Part shown: positions 9,486 through 16,755 of the stretch, one piece after another
Numbering within the stretch: the stretch's first letter is position 1
How the letters are laid out: every line of letters begins with the position of its first letter
Source of the DNA: Acidimicrobiales bacterium
Lineage (GTDB): Bacteria > Actinomycetota > Acidimicrobiia > Acidimicrobiales > Aldehydirespiratoraceae
NCBI GenBank assembly: GCA_029263175.1
Contig: JAJCXZ010000057.1
Location: 1-53,379, forward strand
Direction: 5' to 3'
DNA length: 53,379 nucleotides
Notes under the pieces: generated by a model
Database searches by the model: none
What the model saw: only the letters and a program-made list of their open reading frames with translations
Told to the model about the DNA's origin: nothing
Made by a program: the position numbers and the translations under genes

Positions 9486-9845
9486 TCAGAGGTAGAGCCC
9501 GGTGGAGCCTTCGTCGAGGCGCTCGGCAGCCACGGCGTGGACGTCGCGTTCACGCAGGATGATGTAGTCCGTCCCGCGAACCTCGACCTCGTAACGGTCT
9601 TCGGGGTTGAAGAGCACCTGGTCGCCGGGTTCCATGCTGCGGACGTTGGGACCGGCGGCGACGACCTCGGCCCAGGTGAGACGCTTACCGACTTGTGCGG
9701 TGGCCGGGATCAGGATGCCGCCCGAACTGCGACGCTCGCCTTCGGCGTCGCCATGGCGCACCAGGATGCGGTCGTTGAGCATCTTCACGGGAAGGCGCTC
9801 GTCGGTGGTGAGGCCGTTGCGCTTCTTGGTCTTCTCACTCGTCAC
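9486..9845 (-). CDS. groES: GroES-like co-chaperonin
   Basis: 119 residues from GTG 9845. The Cpn10 fold is recognisable: KMLNDRILVRHGD, the mobile-loop region with SSGGILIP, then KRLTWAEVVAAGPN, PGDQVLFNPEDRYEVEVRGTDYIILRERDVHAV. About 24 Lys/Thr-rich residues precede the domain and a short tail follows. No groEL is adjacent, so this is probably a second, stand-alone GroES paralogue rather than the one paired with GroEL. The start is supported by a TAGCGT box eight bases upstream and by the divergent hydrolase. Confidence 0.82.
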   Translation of the reverse strand: MTSEKTKKRNGLTTDERLPVKMLNDRILVRHGDAEGERRSSGGILIPATAQVGKRLTWAEVVAAGPNVRSMEPGDQVLFNPEDRYEVEVRGTDYIILRERDVHAVAAERLDEGSTGLYL

Positions 9846-9853
9846 GGTGCTCA

Positions 9854-9869
9854 ACGCTACCGGTAGGGT
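9854..9869. promoter_or_regulatory. Divergent back-to-back -10 boxes, groES / hydrolase
   Basis: Minus-strand TAGCGT at 9859-9854 serves groES. Plus-strand TAGGGT at 9864-9869 sits six bases before the hydrolase ATG (9876). The two boxes are four bases apart, so each promoter's upstream region lies across the other's -10 box and early coding sequence. Confidence 0.5.
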
Positions 9870-9875
9870 CGCATC

Positions 9876-10490
9876 ATGGGACCCGTGGTTGTTATGACTC
9901 AGCGATTCGTCTCGAGCGACGGCACGACGCTCGAGGCCGACGTACTGACGCCAGAGACTCCTCTCGCCAACGCAGTCGTGTGCCACCCCCATCCGCTCCA
10001 CGGAGGAACCCGTGGCGACGGCGTCGTCGCCGCCCTCTGTCGTGCCCTCGTTCAGGCCCAACATCAAGTGATTCGGTTCGACTTCCGCGGCGCGGGAGGC
10101 TCGGATGGGAGCCACGGGGGTGGGACCGCCGAACGGGAGGACCTTCTCGCCGCGATCGATCAGTTGACAGACCCTGCGCTCCCCCTGGTGCTCGCCGGCT
10201 ACAGCTTCGGCGCCGACATCGCCTTGTCCGTTGCCCCCGAGCCCCTGTGCCAATGGCTGGTCGTGGCGCCGGTGCTCCAGGTCTTCGATTCCTTCGCCGC
10301 TGCATCTGACGAGCGCACCACACACATGATTGCCGGTGCTCACGACCAGTTCCAGTCCGCCGAGAACCTCATCGCGATCGCGGCCGGTTGGGTGAACACC
10401 CACGTCACGCCCATCGAGTCGGCCGATCACTTCTTCCAGGCATCGCTCGGCAAGGTGTCCGAGTTGACCGCAGACCTGCTCGTCGGTTGA
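9876..10490 (+). CDS. Small alpha/beta hydrolase
   Basis: 204 residues, of the short alpha/beta hydrolase type (COG2945-like). Visible are the oxyanion-region motif CHPHPLHGG, the strand VIRFDFRGAGGSDG, and the nucleophile elbow GYSFGAD with Ser at about 109. The acid is probably in the AGAHDQF turn, and the catalytic His in ESADHFF near 184. The protein has no signal peptide, so it is cytoplasmic. The substrate is unknown. The ATG at 9876 is preferred over the ATG at 9894 because it sits six bases behind a TAGGGT box. Its stop is three bases from the convergent hisF stop. Confidence 0.85.
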   Translation: MGPVVVMTQRFVSSDGTTLEADVLTPETPLANAVVCHPHPLHGGTRGDGVVAALCRALVQAQHQVIRFDFRGAGGSDGSHGGGTAEREDLLAAIDQLTDPALPLVLAGYSFGADIALSVAPEPLCQWLVVAPVLQVFDSFAAASDERTTHMIAGAHDQFQSAENLIAIAAGWVNTHVTPIESADHFFQASLGKVSELTADLLVG

Positions 10491-10493
10491 GCG

Positions 10494-11270
10494 CTATTCC
10501 GGGGGCCGAACCGTGACGCCGGCCGCGAGCATCCGTTCCTTGGCCTCGGCCACGGTGTGCTCGCCGAAATGGAAGATGCTGGCAGCGAGAACTGCGTCAG
10601 CGTGACCGTCGATGACTCCATCGACGAGATGGTCAAGGGTCCCCACTCCCCCGCTGGCGATGACGGGCACAGACACCGCGTCCGAAACCGTGCTCGTGAG
10701 GGGCAGGTCGAAGCCGTCCTTCGTTCCATCGCGATCCATTGACGTGAGTAGGATCTCGCCGGCACCGAGCCGGGCCACCTCCTTGGCCCACACGACGGCA
10801 TCGATGCCGGTGCGAACGCGGCCGCCGTGGGTGTAGACCTCGAAGCCACTCTTGGCATCGTCGCTGCGTCGAGCGTCAATCGCCACCACACAGCACTGGG
10901 CGCCGAACTCACGGCTGATCTCGGCAACCAACTCAGGGCGCTTCACGGCCGCGGTGTTGACGCTGACCTTGTCGGCCCCTGCCATCAGCAACCGGCGGGT
11001 GTCGTCGACGGTGCGGATGCCGCCGCCGATCGTAAAGGGGATGAACACTTGCTCGGCCACGGCGCGTGCCATCTCGACGGTGGTCTCGCGCTTGTCTGAC
11101 GACGCCGTGATGTCGAGGAAGACCAACTCATCGGCTCCCTGCTCGTCGTAGCGGGCAGCCAGCTCGACCGGATCGCCCGCGTCGCGAATGTCGACGAAGT
11201 TCACGCCCTTGACGACACGGCCCTCGTCAACGTCGAGGCATGGAATCACGCGGATTGCGCGGATTGTCAT
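10494..11270 (-). CDS. hisF: Imidazole glycerol phosphate synthase, cyclase subunit
   Basis: 258 residues, a TIM barrel. With HisH it converts PRFAR and glutamine to imidazole glycerol phosphate and AICAR. The catalytic Asp is in [14 protein letters not shown], and the second in VVAIDARR. Phosphate-binding loops [19 protein letters not shown] and IASGGVGT are all present. The ATG at 11270 overlaps the hisA stop as ATGA. It is the last gene of the his operon. AICAR made here feeds the purine pathway, whose operon lies in this same window. Confidence 0.97.
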   Translation of the reverse strand: MTIRAIRVIPCLDVDEGRVVKGVNFVDIRDAGDPVELAARYDEQGADELVFLDITASSDKRETTVEMARAVAEQVFIPFTIGGGIRTVDDTRRLLMAGADKVSVNTAAVKRPELVAEISREFGAQCCVVAIDARRSDDAKSGFEVYTHGGRVRTGIDAVVWAKEVARLGAGEILLTSMDRDGTKDGFDLPLTSTVSDAVSVPVIASGGVGTLDHLVDGVIDGHADAVLAASIFHFGEHTVAEAKERMLAAGVTVRPPE

Positions 11271-11998
11271 GAGCCACCCCGCAGTAGGGCCACAGCATCG
11301 GCCACGTCGACTTGGCGCTCGTAGACCGCCTTGCCGGTGATCACACCCGCCAACCGCCGGCCATCGACCTCGACGGCGGCCAGATCGCGAAGGTCGTCGA
11401 GGGTCCCGACGCCACCCGAGGCTATGACGTCGACCGGCGTGGCGCCGAGCACGTCGGTGAGTCCGACGATGTCCGGACCCTCCAACGTGCCATCACGAGA
11501 GATGTCGGTGACGACGAACGCGTCAACACCCGCGTCAGCGAAGCTCCGAGCCACGTCGAGTACCGTGCGGCCGGAGCCGACGAGCCAGCCGTCGGTGGCG
11601 ACCTCACCGCTCCTGGCGTCGAGTCCGACCGCGACACGATGATCACGGGCCAGTGTGCGAACGAGGTCGGGGTTCTTGAGAGCAGCTGTGCCGATCACGA
11701 CCCGCTCGACTCCGGCTTCGAACAAGATGGAAGCCGCTTCAATCGAGCGGATTCCACCGCCCGTCTGGACGGGCACCGCGACAGCCTCGGCGATCGCCGC
11801 GATGGTGCCATGGTTCTCGGGGACTCCCGTGCGAGCGGCGTCGAGGTCGACGACATGGATCCAGCCGACACCGGCCTCGGCAAAGGCGACAGCCTGGGCA
11901 ACAGGATCGTCGCCGTAGACGGTTTCCTTGGCGTAGTCGCCCTGGTGGAGGCGCACGCAACGTCCACCGCGGAGATCGATGGCGGGGAACAGATCCAT
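11267..11998 (-). CDS. hisA: ProFAR isomerase
   Basis: 243 residues. HisA isomerises ProFAR to PRFAR. It begins [14 protein letters not shown] with the catalytic Asp at about 8, followed by the phosphate-loop repeats QTGGGIRS and IASGGVGTL of the half-barrel architecture shared with HisF. In many actinobacteria this gene is priA, which also does the TrpF reaction. A dedicated trpF in this window suggests HisA here may be monofunctional, though that is an inference. The ATG at 11998 overlaps the hisH stop by one base (TGATG). Confidence 0.95.
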   Translation of the reverse strand: MDLFPAIDLRGGRCVRLHQGDYAKETVYGDDPVAQAVAFAEAGVGWIHVVDLDAARTGVPENHGTIAAIAEAVAVPVQTGGGIRSIEAASILFEAGVERVVIGTAALKNPDLVRTLARDHRVAVGLDARSGEVATDGWLVGSGRTVLDVARSFADAGVDAFVVTDISRDGTLEGPDIVGLTDVLGATPVDVIASGGVGTLDDLRDLAAVEVDGRRLAGVITGKAVYERQVDVADAVALLRGGS

Positions 11999-12642
11999 CA
12001 GGTGCTCGAATTCTCGGTCAGGGCTGCAGTCACGAAGTTGCCGAGAATCTGCAGACCGGTGCGGCCCGACTTCTCGGGGTGAAACTGACACGCCCAGACA
12101 TTGTCTCGAGCAACCGCGGCGACAAGGGTGTCGCCGTAGTCGCAGGTGGCAACAACGTCGGGACCTGTGTCACACGAATAGGAGTGCACGAAGTAAACCC
12201 ACGGCTCGGCCGGGAGACCATCGAACATCGGGTGCTCGGTCGTGCGGTGGGCGATGTTCCACTGCATCTGCGGGCGCTTCACCGTGTCAGGGATCTCTCG
12301 CACCATGCGATCGAAGACGCCGAGGCCGGGGTGGCCCGGGGACTCCTCCGATCCGGCGAAGAGAAGCTGCTGGCCGATACAGATGGCGAAAAATGGCACG
12401 CCGGCGTCAATGCGCTCGAGGGCCACCTCGTCCAGGCCCGAGTCACGCAGTGCGTCGACACAGGGGCCGAAAGCGCCCACACCGGGAAGCACCACTGCGT
12501 CAGCCTCGGCGATCAGACCTCGGTCGGACGTGAGGCGTGCGTCAGCCCCGGCGTGCTCGAAACCCTTGTGGGCCGAATGCAGATTGCCGATGCCATAGTC
12601 GAGGATCGCGATCAGGGGTCTGTTCGCGTCGATTGTGCCCAC
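11998..12642 (-). CDS. hisH: Imidazole glycerol phosphate synthase, glutaminase subunit
   Basis: 214 residues, a class I glutamine amidotransferase. It supplies ammonia to HisF. The first strand IAILDYGIGNLHSA is diagnostic of HisH. The nucleophile Cys lies in FFAICIGQQLLF, and the His-Glu pair in ACQFHPEKSG. The nucleophile motif has Ile-Gly-Gln where GICLGMQ is more usual, and the MGWN segment reads QMQWNI; both are mild substitutions. The gene is separated from hisB by two bases and overlaps hisA. Confidence 0.95.
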   Translation of the reverse strand: MGTIDANRPLIAILDYGIGNLHSAHKGFEHAGADARLTSDRGLIAEADAVVLPGVGAFGPCVDALRDSGLDEVALERIDAGVPFFAICIGQQLLFAGSEESPGHPGLGVFDRMVREIPDTVKRPQMQWNIAHRTTEHPMFDGLPAEPWVYFVHSYSCDTGPDVVATCDYGDTLVAAVARDNVWACQFHPEKSGRTGLQILGNFVTAALTENSST

Positions 12643-12644
12643 GA

Positions 12645-13235
12645 TCAGAGGGTGCCTTTGGTGGACGGAACGCCTGCACCTTCGATCCGCAACGCGTCGC
12701 GCAACGAACGGGCGACGGCCTTGAACGTGGCCTCGATGATGTGATGGGTGTTCTTGCCGCGCCGACCCACGATGTGCAGGGTGATGCCCGATGCCATCAC
12801 CACGGCTCGCCAGAACTCTTCAACCAGCTGGGGATCAAAGGGCGGGTCACCGAGAATCTTCTGGCCGGGGAAGTCGACCTCGTAGTGCAGGTAGGGCCGG
12901 CCCGACAGGTCGAGTACGACCTCAACCGCAGCCTCATCGAGGGGCACGACGATCGACGCGAAGCGGCGGACACCGCGCTTTTCGCCCCAGGCTTCTCGCA
13001 ACACCTCACCGAGAGCGATGCCAACGTCTTCGACCGTGTGATGCGAGTCGATCTCCAGGTCACCTTTGGCACGGATCTCGAGATCGAAACCGCCATGGCG
13101 GCCGAGCTGATCGAGCATGTGGTCGAAGAACGGAAGTCCGGTCGACACATCGGTGGCACCCAATCCATCGAGTTCGACAGTGATGTCGATCGACGTTTCC
13201 TTGGTGGTGCGTTGGGTGGATGCAGTACGGCTCAC
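12645..13235 (-). CDS. hisB: Imidazoleglycerol-phosphate dehydratase
   Basis: 196 residues, monofunctional (no phosphatase domain). It dehydrates IGP to imidazole acetol phosphate using two manganese ions. The two metal-binding histidine motifs, DSHHTVEDVGIALG and NTHHIIEATFK, are intact, along with PFFDHML. The GTG at 13235 overlaps the hisC stop (GTGA) and has GGAGG six bases upstream. The longer frame overlapping hisC is a shadow. Confidence 0.96.
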   Translation of the reverse strand: MSRTASTQRTTKETSIDITVELDGLGATDVSTGLPFFDHMLDQLGRHGGFDLEIRAKGDLEIDSHHTVEDVGIALGEVLREAWGEKRGVRRFASIVVPLDEAAVEVVLDLSGRPYLHYEVDFPGQKILGDPPFDPQLVEEFWRAVVMASGITLHIVGRRGKNTHHIIEATFKAVARSLRDALRIEGAGVPSTKGTL

Positions 13236-14302
13236 GTTAGAACCTCCGTGAGAGCGGCGAGGAACAGGTCGTCTTCTGCGGGCGTGCCGATGGTGACCCG
13301 CAGGCAACCGTCGAGGTGGGGCCACGATGCACAGTTGCGCACGAGAACCGAACGGTCGACGAGGCCCTGCCAAACGTCGCCTCCGTCGTGTTCACGAGGG
13401 CGGAAGAGAACAAAGTTCGACGATGACGGCCAGACGTCGACCGGTAGATCGGCCAGTGCAGCCATGAGCCGCCCCCGCTCCTCCACCAGTCGAGCGACGC
13501 GTTCGTACATGGCGTCGATGTGGCGAAGGGCCAGCGTGCCGGCGATCTGAGTCATGGCGTCGAGGTGGTACGGGAGCACAACCTTCTCGAGCTCCGCCAC
13601 GACCCAGTCCGGAGCCACCACATAGCCAAGGCGGGCTGCCGCCATGGCCCAGGTCTTGGAGTAGGTGCGGCTCACCACGAGCGGCACCTCAGGGCCGAGA
13701 AGATCGACCGCGCTGAAATCAGCGAACTGGCCGTAGGCCTCGTCGACACACAGGATCCCGCCGACGTCGGAGACGAGTTCGAGCGTCCGCCGAATCTGGG
13801 CCTCGGTGTCGACAACCCCGGTGGGGTTGTTCGGCGAGCACAGGAATGTCACCGCCGGCCGAGAGTCGCTGATCACTCGTTCGACTTCGTCCATGTCGAG
13901 AGAGAAGTCGGCCAGCCGCTCCCCCGCCACGACGTCGGTGCCGGTGATCCGACTGAGATGCGAATGCAGTGCATAGGTCGGCTCGAACATGGCAGCCGAG
14001 CGCCCGAACCCGCCATACGTCAACAGCAGCGTCTGAAGCACCTCGTTGCTGCCGTTGGCGGCGAACACCTGCTCGGGGCCGACTCCGTGGAGCTTGCCTA
14101 TCTCCGTGCGCAGTTCGGTTGCCGATCGGCCCGGGTACCGATGCCATTCGATCTCCGAGACGGCGGCGGCGACCTCCTCGGCAAACCCGCTCGGGGGCAT
14201 CTCCGGGCTCTCGTTGGTGTTGAGTCGGACGCCGACATCGATCTGCGGCGAGTGATAGCCCGCCATGAGGGCAACGGAATCGCGAGGCTGAGGCCGGCTC
14301 AT
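13232..14302 (-). CDS. hisC: Histidinol-phosphate aminotransferase
   Basis: 356 residues, fold-type I PLP aminotransferase. It converts imidazole acetol phosphate to histidinol phosphate with glutamate. Motifs in order: RLNTNESP, YPGRSATELR, AANGSNEVLQ, CSPNNPTG, VDEAYGQF, and SRTYSKTWAMAAARLGY with the PLP lysine at about 218. The C-terminal Arg that binds substrate phosphate is in LRVTIGTPAE. It overlaps hisD (ATGA) and hisB (GTGA). Confidence 0.96.
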   Translation of the reverse strand: MSRPQPRDSVALMAGYHSPQIDVGVRLNTNESPEMPPSGFAEEVAAAVSEIEWHRYPGRSATELRTEIGKLHGVGPEQVFAANGSNEVLQTLLLTYGGFGRSAAMFEPTYALHSHLSRITGTDVVAGERLADFSLDMDEVERVISDSRPAVTFLCSPNNPTGVVDTEAQIRRTLELVSDVGGILCVDEAYGQFADFSAVDLLGPEVPLVVSRTYSKTWAMAAARLGYVVAPDWVVAELEKVVLPYHLDAMTQIAGTLALRHIDAMYERVARLVEERGRLMAALADLPVDVWPSSSNFVLFRPREHDGGDVWQGLVDRSVLVRNCASWPHLDGCLRVTIGTPAEDDLFLAALTEVLT

Positions 14303-15588
14303 GAACCCGCCTGCCGTCGAATGCGAATCGAGGCCGCGTGAGCGTCGAGACCTTCTGCTCGAGCCAGTGCGATCACGTGGTCACCCATTGCTTCGAGGCC
14401 GGTTTGGTCGACCGAGACCACGTGAACGTCCTTCATGAAGTCGCTCACCGTGAGCGCGCTCGCAAAGCGAGCGGTGCCACTGGTGGGAAGGACGTGGCTG
14501 GGGCCGGCGACATAGTCGCCCAGCGACGCGGGGGCGTAGGCGCCACAGAACACAGCGCCCGCATGGCGAACCAGCGGGAGCAGCGCCTCAGGGTCTTCGG
14601 TCTGGAGCTCGAGATGCTCCGGGGCGATGAAATTGGCCACATCGAGCGCTTGCTCGGGCGACGAGCACACAACCGAAATACCTGATGATGCGAGGGTCGC
14701 TTCGATGTCGGCTCGGCGAGGAGCGTCCGCCACCAGCCTCTCGATCGCCACATCGACCTCGTCGGCGAATTCCTCATCCCAAGTCACGAACCAGCCGAGA
14801 CCGTCGGGTCCATGTTCAGCCTGCAGGATGACATCCACCGCCGCGAAGTCGGCTGGTGCCGACCCATCGGCGATGACCACCACTTCCGACGGGCCGGCAA
14901 ACGACGACGGCACGCCGACGACACCGGCCACCTCCTTCTTGGCCAGGGCCACAAACACATTGCCGGGGCCGACGATCACGTCGACCGGGCGAATGGTGTC
15001 GGTGCCGTATGCGACCGCACCAATTGCCTGAGCGCCTCCGATGACCAGGACCTCGTCGACCCCTGCCACCGCTGCCGCGGCAAGCGTGACGTCGGGAACC
15101 TTGCCATCGGGCCCGGGCGGCACCATCAGCACAACTTCGCCGACACCGGCGACTCGGGCCGGCACCGCGGTCATCAGGACGGTGGACGGGTAGACGGCTC
15201 GTCCACCGGGCACATAACAGCCGACGCGTTCCACCGGTCTGTGCATCCCGACGATCGACATGCCCGGTCGCTCGACTCGAACATCGGATGGGAGCTGCGC
15301 CCGATGATATGCCTCGATGGATGCTGCGGCAGCCTGCAGTGCGGCGCGAATCTCGGGGTCGATCCGGTCGAGTGCGGCGGCGAACTCCGCGGCGGGCACA
15401 CGAGGATCATCAACGACGACGCCGTCGAAGCGCTCGGTGAACTCCCGGATTGCATCGTCACCGCGTGCTCTGACGGCCCCGAGAATCTCGCGGACTGCTT
15501 CGACCGGGCCGCCGGAGGGGACCGCTGGTCTCGGCAGGTGGTCGCTCAGCACACCGGTCATGGCACGAAGGTCAATGCGGCGCAGCAC
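14299..15588 (-). CDS. hisD: Histidinol dehydrogenase
   Basis: 429 residues from GTG 15588. HisD oxidises histidinol to histidine in two NAD-dependent steps. The zinc-binding and catalytic region is visible: ILQAEHGPDG (Gln and His ligands), ANFIAPEHLEL (general base Glu-His) and GPSHVLPTSGTARFASALTVSDFMK. It is the first gene of hisDCBHAF. No ribosome binding site precedes the GTG; instead TAGCGT lies six bases upstream, arguing for a leaderless transcript and against a his leader peptide. Confidence 0.96.
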   Translation of the reverse strand: MLRRIDLRAMTGVLSDHLPRPAVPSGGPVEAVREILGAVRARGDDAIREFTERFDGVVVDDPRVPAAEFAAALDRIDPEIRAALQAAAASIEAYHRAQLPSDVRVERPGMSIVGMHRPVERVGCYVPGGRAVYPSTVLMTAVPARVAGVGEVVLMVPPGPDGKVPDVTLAAAAVAGVDEVLVIGGAQAIGAVAYGTDTIRPVDVIVGPGNVFVALAKKEVAGVVGVPSSFAGPSEVVVIADGSAPADFAAVDVILQAEHGPDGLGWFVTWDEEFADEVDVAIERLVADAPRRADIEATLASSGISVVCSSPEQALDVANFIAPEHLELQTEDPEALLPLVRHAGAVFCGAYAPASLGDYVAGPSHVLPTSGTARFASALTVSDFMKDVHVVSVDQTGLEAMGDHVIALARAEGLDAHAASIRIRRQAGS

Positions 15589-15594
15589 CCGAAC

Positions 15595-15642
15595 ACGCTA
15601 CCGGGCTGTCCCTCACCAACTGCGGTGACTTTCCGGCAGACT
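15595..15642. promoter_or_regulatory. Divergent promoters for hisD and a small protein
   Basis: Minus-strand TAGCGT (15600-15595) lies six bases before the hisD GTG. Plus-strand CAGACT (15637-15642), a weaker match, lies six bases before the ATG at 15649. The boxes are 36 bases apart and face outward. Confidence 0.45.
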
Positions 15643-15648
15643 GGCGCC

Positions 15649-15843
15649 ATGAACTCCGATGCCGCCGAGCTGTCGTCGATCACCACCGTTGTCAGCGACA
15701 CCGCCCGACGAGTCGCTGAGGTCGCAGAGCGACGAGCGACCGACCCTGACGACCCGGTCATCGGTCGGCTTCACGAGATCGAGCGCGCACTCGTGACCGC
15801 TGAGCGCCGCCTGCGCGACGCATCCCGGGCGCTCGGTCAATAG
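15649..15843 (+). CDS. Small helical protein of unknown function
   Basis: 64 residues. It is almost entirely charged and Ala/Arg-rich, with alternating heptad-like hydrophobics (LSSITTVVSDTARRVAEVAE and IGRLHEIERALVTAERRL), predicting two helices or a coiled coil around a DPDDP turn. It has no cysteine, signal peptide or membrane segment. The ATG follows CAGACT by six bases. The opposite-strand frame here is an Arg/Ser shadow. I do not recognise a family; it stands alone between hisD and the small-RNA candidate. Confidence 0.6.
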   Translation: MNSDAAELSSITTVVSDTARRVAEVAERRATDPDDPVIGRLHEIERALVTAERRLRDASRALGQ

Positions 15844-15879
15844 GCAGTGTCAGCACGCTGACGCATCGCCGATGCTCTT

Positions 15880-15985
15880 GAAAAAGAAGTGCGGCCACCC
15901 ACGTAAACGTGAGTGGCCGCAGGCGACACAGGGCGGCGGATCCCTCGTGTCGCCGATTTAGGTCGAGCGGCGGGTGCTCGACCTG
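15880..15985 (-). ncRNA. Candidate three-hairpin small RNA, 6C-like architecture
   Basis: The 244-bp gap between the small protein and nth contains three consecutive hairpins. Read on the minus strand: (1) 15984-15976 pairs with 15968-15960, nine perfect base pairs around the C-rich loop ACCCGCC. (2) 15954-15947 pairs with 15929-15922, eight pairs plus an inner four-pair extension, with a C-rich loop containing CCGCCG. (3) 15921-15913 pairs with 15898-15890, extended by five further pairs, then CTTCTTTTT. A -10 box (TATATT, 15996-15991) and a TGTTAC -35-like element 17 bases upstream put the start near 15985, giving a transcript of about 105 nt. Two stem-loops with C-rich loops followed by a terminator resemble the actinobacterial 6C RNA, but I have not aligned it to that family. 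A purely structural terminator array for nth is the alternative. Confidence 0.55.
15881..15921 (-). terminator. Intrinsic terminator of the small-RNA candidate / nth
   Basis: A nine-pair GC-rich stem (15890-15898 with 15913-15921), continued inward after one mismatch by CACGT/ACGTG, is followed on the minus strand by the U-rich tail CUUCUUUUU. It is the only classical rho-independent terminator I see in the window. Confidence 0.7.
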
Positions 15986-15990
15986 AGGGC

Positions 15991-16019
15991 AATATAACCC
16001 CATCGGGAGAGTTGTAACA
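15991..16019 (-). promoter_or_regulatory. Promoter of the small-RNA candidate
   Basis: Minus-strand TGTTAC (16019-16014), a 17-base spacer, then TATATT (15996-15991). This is the most AT-rich stretch of the local intergenic DNA, and no start codon follows at the leaderless distance. Confidence 0.45.
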
Positions 16020-16087
16020 GCCACTTCGGCCGAAGATTTCTCACGAACAGCGTTCAGAAGACACGCATGGCGCAACGTCCGCGTACC

Positions 16088-16729
16088 TCAAACGCGGCTC
16101 GATGGACAGAAGTCGTTCAAGACGCAATCCTCGCACTGCGGGCGCCGCGCAATGCAGACCCGGCGACCGTGAAGAATGATCCGGAGGCTGAACTGCCCAC
16201 GTTCCATCGCCGGCACCATCGGGTTGAGTTCGTTCTCGATCTTCACGGCATCGGTTTCCTCGGTGATGCCGAGGAGGTTGGTGAGTCGGATCACATGGGT
16301 GTCGACCGGCAGCCCGGGCTCGCCCAGCGCGACGCTGCGCACCACGTTCGCCGTCTTGCGGCCCACACCCGGAAGCCGCACGAGATCCTTCATGGCGTGG
16401 GGCACTTCGCCGTCGTAGTCCTCCAGCAACATCCGAGCCATCCCCACGAGACTCTTCGACTTCTGCCGGAAGAGACCGATCGTGTTGACGTAGGCCTCGA
16501 CCTGTTCGGGCTCGACCTCGGCGAGACTCTCAGGGGTCGGGAACCGTGCGAAGAGGCCGGGCGTCGCCTTGTTCACCCCCACATCGGTGGCCTGAGCGCT
16601 CAGGATCGTGGCCGCCAGGAGTTCGAACGCATTGCGGTGATCCAGCTCGCATTCCGCGTCGGGATACTCGCCCGCGAGTCGCTCATGGGTGACACGTGCT
16701 CGTCCTTTGGGTGATCGGGGCTTGGCCAT
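16088..16729 (-). CDS. nth: Endonuclease III
   Basis: 213 residues. This bifunctional DNA glycosylase/AP lyase removes oxidised pyrimidines. The helix-hairpin-helix LPGVGRKTANVV carries the catalytic Lys, the Asp is in LPVDTHVIRL, and the C-terminal 4Fe-4S loop has the exact C-x6-C-x2-C-x5-C spacing (from CIARRPQC to FC). The ATG at 16729 is six bases behind TAGGGT. The gene is divergent from the mshD-like gene with only 26 bp between the start codons. Confidence 0.96.
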   Translation of the reverse strand: MAKPRSPKGRARVTHERLAGEYPDAECELDHRNAFELLAATILSAQATDVGVNKATPGLFARFPTPESLAEVEPEQVEAYVNTIGLFRQKSKSLVGMARMLLEDYDGEVPHAMKDLVRLPGVGRKTANVVRSVALGEPGLPVDTHVIRLTNLLGITEETDAVKIENELNPMVPAMERGQFSLRIILHGRRVCIARRPQCEDCVLNDFCPSSRV

Positions 16730-16735
16730 GGCGTG

Positions 16736-16749
16736 ACCCTAGCTAGCCT
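16736..16749. promoter_or_regulatory. Divergent back-to-back -10 boxes, nth / mshD
   Basis: Minus-strand TAGGGT (16741-16736) and plus-strand TAGCCT (16744-16749) are two bases apart. Each is exactly six bases from its start codon (nth ATG 16729; mshD GTG 16756). Each promoter's -35 region must fall inside the other gene's coding sequence. Confidence 0.55.
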
Positions 16750-16755
16750 GGGCTG

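Noticed and set aside
15589-15648. his leader peptide or T-box upstream of hisD
   Set aside because: The 60-bp gap lacks a His-codon run or specifier stem, and the hisD start fits a leaderless promoter.
15613-15840. Minus-strand frame antisense to the 64-residue protein
   Set aside because: Composition is Arg/Gly/Ser-rich without structure, and the plus-strand frame has a plausible start and heptad pattern.
15844-16087. tRNA or tmRNA gene in the largest gap
   Set aside because: No cloverleaf, CCA end or tag-peptide frame; the hairpins instead form a linear array ending in a terminator.
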